A stretch of DNA of 64,000 bases from Arabidopsis thaliana (lineage: Eukaryota > Streptophyta > Magnoliopsida > Brassicales > Brassicaceae). The stretch spans positions 2,604,001 through 2,668,000 of the forward strand of contig NC_003076.8 of assembly GCF_000001735.4 (NCBI RefSeq), given 5' to 3'. This document shows, piece by piece, positions 49,766 to 64,000 of the stretch. Numbering within the stretch: the stretch's first letter is position 1; each line of letters opens with the position of its first letter. The position numbers were made by a program, and so were the translations under genes. The notes below the pieces were generated by a model, which saw only the letters and a list, made by a program, of their open reading frames with translations, searched no databases and was not told the DNA's origin.

Positions 49766-51781
49766 TCAGCAGTAGTAGTGGTCTATCTCAGAGACACTCC
49801 TCTTGACCATATTCACCTTCAAGCCATGCTTCATGTACATAGTTAGAGCCATCTTTGGCTCAACCTTATGACCACCCTTATCATCAACCCTAACCTTATA
49901 CCGGTAAATAATGGCGGCCGCTACATATCTCATTTGGTAATACGCAAAATCCTTGCCTAGACATAGCCGAGGACCACCATTGAAGGCCGTGAACTTATAG
50001 GCCGACTCACTCATGTACCTGCCGTCTCTTAACCACCTTTCTGGCTTGAACTCACGACAGTCTTTCCCCCAAATTGTTTCCATACGTCCCATCGCGTATA
50101 TTGCATATATAACCTTTTCTCCTTTTTTTAATTTCGTCCCATCTGGAAATACATCGTCTTCAAGTACCTACAAATTATTTTACTCTTGTAAACCTCATGA
50201 AAACTATATGTCAATAACCGAAATCGAATAAAAGAGAATCTTATGTAACCCAAGCAGTCAACCACACCAATATATCAAATATTCCTAACAAATTCACTTT
50301 TAACTATATATCAGAACTAGGTTTTACTATATTGATTAAAACTAATTATTTACTTATGGATAATAGTTCGTCTCAAAATTCGAATTGTACCTAAAAGGCT
50401 AAAACTAGAAGCGAGCCAAAATTTTCACAAAAAGGACTAAAAAAAATTCCGGATAGCTGAAAAAAAAAGAACCAAAAATCATATTCTTAATGACTTCTTG
50501 GGAGACAAGTAAATGAAACAGAGCAGATACCTCTTTGTGATCGACTGGAACAGAGGGATACAATCTAAGAGTCTCAGACAAAGCAGCTTGTAGATAATCC
50601 ATTTTCTTGATCTCTTCTGGTCTGAAGACGGGCTCATATTCCATGTTCTTCTTTGTATCTCCATGATCAACCCTCTGCTCAAGAATCTTGCAAATTCCCA
50701 TCATAATTTTCTCCTCCACTTCCGGATTCTTCTCGATTAACCAGAAAAACCAGCTTAGAGCCACAGAGGAAGTGTCTCTCCCAGCAAGTATGAAGTTCAC
50801 ACAAATATCACGCAAGAACTTATCTGAAAATTTCTGTCCATTTTCGTCTCGTAGACCCATAAAAATAGTCAAGAGATCAGGTCTCTTCGCGATTTCAGTC
50901 TCTAGAGACATCTCTTTCTTCCTCGTCCGGATTACTTCTTCAGCGAAATCATCCACACCATTTATTGATTCCTTTAGCTTCTTCTCCGTTCCTAAATTAA
51001 GAGACCTCATGAGCTTCCACACGAATTTAGGCATCACAAATCTCACAACTGTTGCTTCTGTTGCGTCCTCGAAGGCTTTTGCAAAAGGAATTTCGGGTAG
51101 TTTTGGACTAAGACAGCCTGGATCGACCCCGAAAGCAATCATGCATACATTGTCGAACGTTAGTCTTAACAAAATGTCCTGAAGATCAATCTTTCCGGAA
51201 GTTTCTAGAACCGGCAAAAGTCGATTATGCACGAGTTCGTGCAATGATTGACTGGTTAATTGTCTGAATTTAGCCGAATGGAATTCGACACTTGCTGCTT
51301 TCCTTTGTCGTTGCCACGTTCCGTCATCGGTGTTGAAAATCCCGTCTCCGAGTAGATCTTGCATGGTCTCACGGAAGTAAGAACCCTTTGGGTAGATAGA
51401 GAAACGGGTCTTGAGAAGATGCTCAACGTTTCTTGGGTCGCAGGTAACAACGCAGTTGAGGGTGCTAAACCAAGGACCTCTAAACCGGAATGTCCCGTTT
51501 TGGCTGATAAGAACATCAGACAGCCATTCGTATATGTTGCTTCGTACCGCGGATATCAACGAAGGAAGCATGCCAACCAACGGCCAAACGGGCATCCCTT
51601 GGTGTTTCTTCTGGCGCAAGGAATGTATTGTCGCAAACACGAAAAAGGCAATAAAGAGCTCAAGAATCTGAACATCTCTCAGGGAAAACAGCCTCCTTGA
51701 AACCAGAAGTTCGTCGCTTCCGAAACAAGAAGAGGACACGGCAGTAGCCGTGAGATTATAAGAAGAAAAACTAAGATTCAT
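49766..51781 (-). CDS. CYP86B2: CYP86B2, cytochrome P450 fatty-acid omega-hydroxylase family
   Basis: Two exons (51781-50531, 50167-49766) give 550 aa. An N-terminal membrane anchor (about 36-55, VQILELFIAFFVFATIHSL) holds it in the ER. The oxygen-activation motif AGRDTSS (333-339), the ExxR motif ETLR (about 403-406), the PERW motif, and the haem loop FNGGPRLCLG with Cys486 are all intact. CYP86B enzymes are omega-hydroxylases of very-long-chain fatty acids; the paralogue CYP86B1 makes suberin monomers. The single intron between the ExxR region and the C-terminal quarter matches the CYP86 clan. The substrate of this paralogue is inferred only. Confidence 0.93.
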
Positions 51782-53235
51782 AGTGACAAAGAAGGAACAA
51801 AGAAACAGAGTGTGTATAATTTTTTTGCAGAGAGAAAGAGAAAGAGAGATAAGAAATAATGAAGTTGTTAGTTAATTTAGTAGGTGAAGAATGTGAAATG
51901 AGGGAAGAAGGATTTAAGACGCATAAGTTTCGTGTTTGGCTCTCAATGTGAAATTGGGTTTGATTTGGTGAGCTAAAAAAAGTTCGTTGCTCTTTTCTAA
52001 CGGTCTTTTAAATTTGTGTGGCTCTTTATTCTCGTGTTTTGCTATGTTTTCGTTTTGGTCTTTTGAAAGGACGAATCTTTTGGAGGGGATTAACTAGAAA
52101 ATTAGGAAAATTAGAATTAGGGTTTTAGACTTGAGGATTGTTGATAAAAGAGAAATTGACAGGTGGGTAGTGACGGATCACCTAAGTTCTTGTTTATTTG
52201 TTATACACTTTATTTTATTTTGTCAAACAACTTGTTTAATTTATACGTGTGGAAATTGGAATTGGAAGAATATTAATAGTGAGTAATTCAAATAAACAGA
52301 ATTTTTTTGGATACTACTGTACTATTTTAAACCTGGCGGTGAAGCCGTTGTTGTTTGAATTTAGGTTATCTGCATATATCTGGTGAATAATTGTTTTCGA
52401 ACAATTTGGGCTTAGAAAACATATGGGCCTATCAATAAAGTATCGGGCCTTTGATATATATAAAATTTCATTAACCTCATTATTAATGTATTTTGGGCCT
52501 TACAGGCCCTCTGGCCTCTTCTAGGTGACTATAGCATCAATAAATGATTCTCATTAAGCCGCCAATTTCTCTGGCCTCTTCTAGGTGACTATAGCATCAA
52601 TAAATTATTCCCGAGACAATTGCGAATAAACCACTTTCTTTGGAAATTATCATTGAGATCAACATAAAACATAAGCTTTGTTTATATGACAATGCTGTTG
52701 TTTTAAAGCTCTACGGTAGTACTACACATGTAATTTAATGAATTTTAATTGATTTCTAAACAGTACGAGCAATTTGTGTGTTGAATTCAACTTTGATTAT
52801 ATGGTTTATAAAACCTTGTTTTGGGAGATGAAATTCTGAATTAAGAAAAATAAAGAAGAAAGCATTTAATTTGCCGATGGCTCCATCTCCATAGCCATGT
52901 GGTTCAGTCTCCGATGATGACATCTCAAGCGTTGAAATTCAATTCCATCTTTCTGTAAAAGGTGAGAAAATTGGTAGTGAACCAACCATGTTATCGGAGA
53001 CCGTGGAGGCACATTACAAGGAAATGATTATGAAATGTGTTTATTGTTATAACATTTTCACGTGAGTATCAAAAAAAAAATCTCATGAAAAATAAAAGAC
53101 TTTTAAAGTTTTTTTTAATATAAAAAAAGACAGTATAAAGTAGAAGAAGTGGGGGCGTTTTCTCATCTGCTCTTCATTTCGATAAATAATTGAAAAGAAC
53201 AAAAGAAACAAAAGAGACGAGAAAGAGTTTTGGCG
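51782..53235. other. Divergent region between CYP86B2 and SCPL35
   Basis: About 1.45 kb between two divergently transcribed genes. It contains several site II motifs (TGGGCT 52407-52412, TGGGCC 52424-52429 and 52494-52499) and a 37-bp direct repeat (52509-52545 and 52569-52605). There is no other gene. Confidence 0.55.
52509..52605. repeat. 37-bp direct repeat with 60-bp period
   Basis: The sequence CTCTGGCCTCTTCTAGGTGA and the following ACTATAGCATCAATAAAT-like end are identical at 52509-52545 and 52569-52605. A 23-base unique spacer separates the two copies. The lack of any difference points to a recent duplication. Confidence 0.9.
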
Positions 53236-57272
<4,037 letters not shown>

Positions 57273-57746
57273 TATCAGTACCGTCAAGTCATGATGGCAA
57301 GTTGTTGTTGTTGTTTTGGAACCTTCGTTTAGCACTCTCCCAATTGATTTTATGAATTTCAATTGATGAATAAAGATTCTTCAACTTTTAGTTATATAAT
57401 AAGGCTTTTACCTTTCTACGCACGTTTTTCGTTGTTTAATAATTTCCAGTATTTCAATTTTCAATAATCAACAAATCAGTAGTCTACTTCATTAATTTTG
57501 GAACTCAATGAAAATTTTCAAATTAATTTTAATATGAATGAAATAAATTAGGGGGAGACGGCCCTTAAGGCCCATTATAAATTTAGAGGGCCATTAAGGC
57601 CCATTAACACAAATTAAACCCAGTCATGGAGCTGAGGCAGTAGCGTTCGTTTTTTTGGAATCAATCACCGAAAGAGATCTTTCAACTGAAGCACCTGCGA
57701 TTCATCTTCTTCTCTGCCCGTCGTTTCAACGTGAGGAGAAAAAAGA
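57273..57746. promoter_or_regulatory. SCPL35 3' flank and promoter of the SETD9-like gene
   Basis: Two direct copies of AAGGCCCATTA contain site II motifs (GGCCCA at 57569-57574 and 57598-57603), about 150-180 bases before the next start codon. The first part is the SCPL35 3' UTR. Confidence 0.55.
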
Positions 57747-59482
57747 ATGGCGTTTGCAAAAATGATGTTTCTTTTCGGAAAATTTCAGCAGGTGAATATA
57801 TGAAGTTCTTATCTTCTAATCTGACTTATTTTTGAAACTTCCTCTCTGGTACGTGTTTTTTGATGTTGGGTATGAAGAAAGTTCGAGGCTTTTCAAAGGA
57901 TTTAGTCTTCACTGTAATATGATTCCTGTGACTATATTTTGTAGCTTGTATAGACTTCAGAACATATGTGAGTACTTGAAAATGATTGAATTCTCAATGA
58001 TTTGCTTTCTGTCCATAAAATGTAATTTGAAGTTGCTCATACGATAATAATAGGCATTGTCAATTTTGATTCAATGGTGAATTTGCTTTTAATTTTCTTT
58101 TCAGGGTGTTGGTGTTCTAGCAAAGAGTACCACTTTTGCTAAGAATCCAAGGCAACTGCAATTTGAAGCCGACATTAACAAATTGTTTATGTTTACAAGG
58201 TTGGTATTTTTTTGGTATAGATTAAGAGCTTTTGAACAAGATTTATAATGTTCAAGGATGTAGGATTATCAAGTATCAACTTGTCTATTTATTGACTAAG
58301 CAAAGAGTCAGTCTCTGTAATTGTTGGAGATTTTTTCCACTATATGGCTCACGGAGTTTCTCTGTGATATAGCTATAATCGTTTGGGACGAGATGCTGAG
58401 GAGGCTGATGCTGAAGAGATTATTGAGATGGCTGGTAAAGCCACTTTCTCTGAGCAACAGAAGCAAGTTCAGGAGAACATTCACTACCAACTCCAAAATT
58501 TTTGTTCTTCAATGAACGAGATTCTTCTTACCAATATTGACAAAACAAAGGATCTAAATGAGCCAGGATCAGAATCGAGAAGGGACAACATTGTCCCAGC
58601 TGCAGACAAGCCCAGTGAGTCTAAATAATTTGTGTTGTGAACTAATAAAACTTTCTAGTCCTTATTGTCTTAATCATGTCTCACTGATTCTTCTTCAGCA
58701 CAGTTGTTCCTGAGACTAAACCGCTGAAACTCGATGAAGTCTCACATCGATTAAAGGATCGAGTTGGGTACACCCTTGAGATCAAACCATCGTTAATACC
58801 TCACAAAGACGCGGGTCAAGGTTGTTTTATAGAAGGTGAAGCAGATGTGGGAGCTGTCCTAGCCTTTTACCCTGGTGTGATTTACTCTCCTGCATTCCAC
58901 AGATACATTCCCGGGTATCCAAATGTTGATGCACAGAACTCATATCTGATCACTGGGTATGATGGGACGGTAATAAACGCTCAACCTTGGGGTCGTGGAG
59001 GAATATCTCGGGAAGTATGGAACGGCTCCTTTACAACGCCTGAGATCAGAACAGAAGCTACAACCACGGAAAACAGTTCAGATAAGGTATGGAAGATGCT
59101 GAGTAGGCCGCTTGAAGGTTCAGGTGGTGTAGAAGCGGTTATTGAAATGAGAAACCCGTTAGCGTTTGGTCATTTCATCAACCACCCTGGTAAAGAAATG
59201 GAATCTAATGTCATGATTTGCCCTTACGACTTCCTGTTGTCAGAGACAGAGATGCGAGCTTACATTCCGAATGTAGCTTTCGGGAACACAGGAGATGTAA
59301 AGATGGGGAGATTTGAAAGCTTCTTGTCTAGGACAGGAAGTAATAGCAGTTTGGATGCTCATGTGCTGAAGACAATTGTTCTCGTGGCTACAAAAGCGTT
59401 GTGCAATGAGGAACTGATGCTGAATTACAGGCTGAGCAATTCCGAGAAAAGACTCGAGTGGTATATTCCACTTGATGAATAA
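57747..59482 (+). CDS. SETD9/C5orf35-like protein
   Basis: Four exons (57747-57791, 58105-58199, 58373-58614, 58704-59482) give 386 aa. The third acceptor is the second of two nearby AGs (TCAGCACAG); using the first gives an early stop. The C-terminal half has SET-like motifs in order. FYPGVIYSP (from residue 182) and [11 protein letters not shown] come first, then [17 protein letters not shown] with Asn287-His288 and Asn296, like the NH....N pseudoknot motif of SET methyltransferases. The human homologue C5orf35 was renamed SETD9 for this reason. The N-terminal half is mostly helical and polar. Substrate and location are unknown. It ends convergently close to HEMC. Confidence 0.8.
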
Positions 59483-59762
59483 GAAGATCGGAGGAAATGA
59501 AGCTGAAGTCTCTGGATTTTATTTTGTCTCTCTAATTTCTTGTGTACTAGTTTCATCGTGGGACAGAAAAAAAGGGGTACAATTGCAAGATGAATTTAAT
59601 CTAAATACAACAAAACAATCAATAAACAAAAGGTCATGTTTCTCTCAAAATCAAAAAAGTTACAACAGTTCGGAGGAAGAAACGGGACTTCAAGATGTTG
59701 AATCACTCCTAAACACTAGACTTTGTCCGTGTCACATCTCTTCCTCCTCTTCTTCGAATGGC

Positions 59763-61596
<1,834 letters not shown>

Positions 61597-62042
61597 GGAT
61601 TCAGGTGGAGGAGCCAAAGTGAAGTGAGATTTGGAAATCGTTGGGAGAGATGTAGAGGGAAAATAAAATGAAGAGAGATCAGAGAATTTCGCTTCAAATG
61701 GAGTTGATGGGAAAATCTTAGCTCTCACCTCTATGAGAGGATATTGGATAGGATAATTAGATTTTAGAGCTTTATTCCTCTACGAATGACTCATACCAGA
61801 TTATGGTGTTCTACTACCTTAATCACCGTCTGTTTCGCAATCTCGTCGATTTATCTTTTATTGGGCCGGAAAGTAAGTATTATCAAGGGCTTAGCCCAAA
61901 CGCTTTATGCGGTTCACGCGTGGAATCGACGCGCCGTCACCGTCAACAAAATTGGGAAGAGAATATAAAATTAGGGCAAGAGAGAAAAAAGGTTGAATCG
62001 AAACAGATCGGAAAATCGTCGAGAGAGAGAGAGAGAGAGAGA
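61597..62042. promoter_or_regulatory. Divergent promoter shared by HEMC and YLS8
   Basis: Only 446 bases separate the two start codons. Site II motifs TGGGCC (61862-61867) and AGCCCA (61893-61898) are near the middle. A (GA)n run (about 62023-62041) directly precedes the YLS8 ATG. Confidence 0.6.
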
Positions 62043-62936
62043 ATGTCGTATCTTCTTCCACATCTGCACTCCGGTTGGGCTGTTGATCAGTCGATTCTGG
62101 CCGAGGAAGAGCGTCTCGTCGTCATTCGTTTCGGCCATGACTGGGATGAGACCTGTATGCAGGTCTGTCAAACGTTTCTTCCTCTCTTATCTTTATATTT
62201 CGATCTTGAGCTTGATTATATGTTTTTGATTCGATTTGTAGTTCATAGCTCTCGATTTGGATCCTTTCGTACTGGAAAATTGCGATACTTTGTGGTGATT
62301 GTTTGAAAATTGTGTTCCTTAGCTCAGAACTGATGAAATTAGGGTTTCACTCAAAAAAATCCTAGTTGTTGGAGTTGGTTACTATGTAGAAGGTTTTGAA
62401 TGTGTCCGTTTTAGTGTCCATTTCTGTGATTTATGCTTCGTTTTGTTCTTGCGAATTTGGTGATCTTGGAATATTCCGGATATGTTGTGTTGATTGTTTG
62501 AAACTTTAGCCATTCGTGTGATCTTTATTATCTTGGAACTGATTAAAATTTTAGGGCTTCACTTACAATTGATTCTAGTATTCAGTTTCTGGTTTCTGTT
62601 TTGATTCGAAGTTTTTGATTTTTGTAGATGGATGAGGTGCTTGCGTCTGTTGCTGAGACGATTAAGAACTTTGCAGTCATTTATCTGGTGGACATCACTG
62701 AGGTTCCAGACTTCAACACCATGTACGAGCTGTACGATCCTTCTACGGTCATGTTCTTCTTCAGGAACAAGCACATCATGATCGATCTTGGAACTGGTAA
62801 CAACAACAAGATCAACTGGGCTCTCAAGGACAAGCAGGAGTTCATTGATATCATTGAGACTGTCTACCGTGGTGCAAGGAAGGGTCGTGGGTTGGTGATT
62901 GCTCCAAAAGATTACTCCACCAAATACCGTTACTAA
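62043..62936 (+). CDS. YLS8: YLS8, DIM1/U5-15kD spliceosomal thioredoxin-fold protein
   Basis: Two exons (62043-62162, 62628-62936) give 142 aa. The sequence is nearly invariant in eukaryotes: LPHLHSGWAVDQSI, RFGHDWDETCM, DFNTMYELYDP, FFFRNKHIMIDLGTG and GARKGRGLV. DIM1 (human TXNL4A, yeast Dib1) is a subunit of the U4/U6.U5 tri-snRNP with a thioredoxin fold lacking the CxxC redox pair. The single intron splits after MQ. It is a common reference gene for expression studies. Length equals the family length. Confidence 0.97.
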
Positions 62937-63578
62937 TCGAGCTTCCCAACACTATCTAGTTTGTTAAAACCATTGAGTCTAGTGATTCTGGTCAGCTGAA
63001 ATATCCCGTGAACTGGTTTCATTTCATATATGCTTTGATGATGATTGTGATTCTGGTTTTTGCTTACTGTTTCGGTTGTTCTCCATTTATGTATGTAACT
63101 ACTTGCTTCGAACATGATTCAGTGAAATGAAATTTGGAAGCCGTTGGGTTTATGTATATGCATCTTTGATCTTCCTGGGTTATGTATATGTGACACCATT
63201 TGTCTACCAAGTACCAACGATGGATACGAAAATGAAACTTTTTACTATTGAAAGATTTTACAGAATACGTTTATTCATAATTTTTCTGAAGAGCTCAATG
63301 TTTGAGAAAGATTCCAGAAAGATTTTAAATAATTTTTAGTTGACAGAATGATTGAAATAAATTCTAAAAAGTCCATCATCTAGAAATAAATGGGTTTGGG
63401 CTAAAATTGAGAAAAGTGTAGCCTTTAAAGGAAGCCTCTTTTGTCGGCTTTTGATCTCAGCTGATTCTTCAAAACCGAGCTCCGCTGAATTTTCTTTGCT
63501 CCATTTCCGTCTTCACACAGTTTAGGGTTCACAACTTGATTCGGATCGAAAGCACCGAGAAGAAGAAGCCAATCAATC
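62937..63578. other. YLS8 3' flank and succinyl-CoA ligase promoter
   Basis: 640 bases. The left half is the likely YLS8 3' UTR. There is a TGGGCT-containing TGGGTTTGGGCT near 63390-63402 in the region before the next start. No other feature was seen. Confidence 0.5.
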
Positions 63579-63830
63579 ATGTCTAGACAAGTGGCAAGGC
63601 TTATCGGATCTCTGTCATCAAAAGCTCGCCGTTGTTCTACCGGCGGCTCAGAGGTTTTTCCGTCATGCCAGTCTCTCACTTCGTTGACCCAATCTCGCTC
63701 CTTCGCGTCGGATCCTCATCCTCCTGCGGCGGTTTTCGTTGACAAAAACACACGAGTCCTCTGTCAAGGCATCACCGGAAAGAACGGCACTTTCCACACT
63801 GAACAAGCCATTGAGTACGGCACCAAAATG
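63579..63830 (+). CDS. Succinyl-CoA ligase alpha subunit, first exon (partial)
   Basis: The first exon codes for 84 residues and ends at a clean donor (ATG|GTAAAA at 63830); the rest lies beyond the window. The first 45 or so residues ([19 protein letters not shown] and following, Arg/Ser-rich with few acidic residues) are a mitochondrial presequence. The mature part starts near [20 protein letters not shown] and [11 protein letters not shown], which is the start of the CoA-binding domain of succinyl-CoA synthetase alpha. The enzyme makes ATP or GTP from succinyl-CoA in the TCA cycle. Position fits At5g08300. Confidence 0.93.
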
Positions 63831-64000
63831 GTAAAATCCTGATTCTTTTTATCTTCTTCGAATTGGGTATTTCTCCATTGTTCCGATTACATTTGGTTTA
63901 GGGGTTTTCTAGTGATTTTGACAATGAGTACACATATATATGCTTTTTCATCACCTAAATTCCATTAGATCCTGGAGATGAGAGATTGCTTTAAAGCAAG

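Noticed and set aside
61597-61728. N-terminal extension of HEMC
   Set aside because: The longer frame adds 44 residues before a normal plastid transit peptide; the start at 61596 fits the known precursor length.

Overview
The window is nuclear DNA of a flowering plant, almost certainly Arabidopsis thaliana or a very close relative. Most genes have short introns with GT..AG borders, intergenic DNA is AT-rich, and the gene order matches what I remember of the upper arm of chromosome 5, about At5g08130 to At5g08300. Locus names are from memory. Exon borders were worked out by hand from splice sites and reading frame; the lengths they give (for example BIM1 529 aa, agmatine deiminase 383 aa, HEMC 382 aa, SCPL35 480 aa, YLS8 142 aa) fit the lengths I remember.

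Layout. 1-1.6 kb: degenerate 169-bp and 427-bp repeats ending in a Helitron-like 3' end, followed by a gene fragment. 2.6-5.6 kb: BIM1 (minus). 5.6-12.4 kb: a long gene-poor stretch with three clusters of G-boxes and TCP sites and a perfect 34-bp inverted repeat. 12.5-18.6 kb: RING-H2 gene (+), bZIP75 (+), SOB5 (minus). 21.9-29.4 kb: three minus-strand genes, an ATPK3/STK16-like kinase, agmatine deiminase and NHP2. 30.9 kb: MIR162A (minus). 32.2-36.5 kb: NF-YB12 and a LysM protein (+). 37.5 kb: MIR834A (minus). 38.2-39.3 kb: unassigned coding-like segments. 39.8-52 kb: HULK3, a small membrane protein gene and CYP86B2 (all minus). 53.2-59.5 kb: SCPL35 and a SETD9/C5orf35-like gene (+). 59.8-63.6 kb: HEMC (minus), divergent from YLS8 (+), then the first exon of succinyl-CoA ligase alpha (+), cut by the window end.

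The genes are mostly unrelated housekeeping and regulatory genes. The most notable find is inside NHP2, which encodes a core protein of H/ACA snoRNPs. Its second intron holds three tandem copies of what look like H/ACA snoRNAs on the same strand. Each has two hairpins, an H-like hinge and a 3' ACA box three bases from the end. Stem changes are compensated between copies. Guide pockets in both hairpins match two nearby uridines of conserved 18S rRNA. The host protein and its guide RNAs would therefore come from one transcript, driven by a telo-box/site II promoter typical of ribosome-biogenesis genes.
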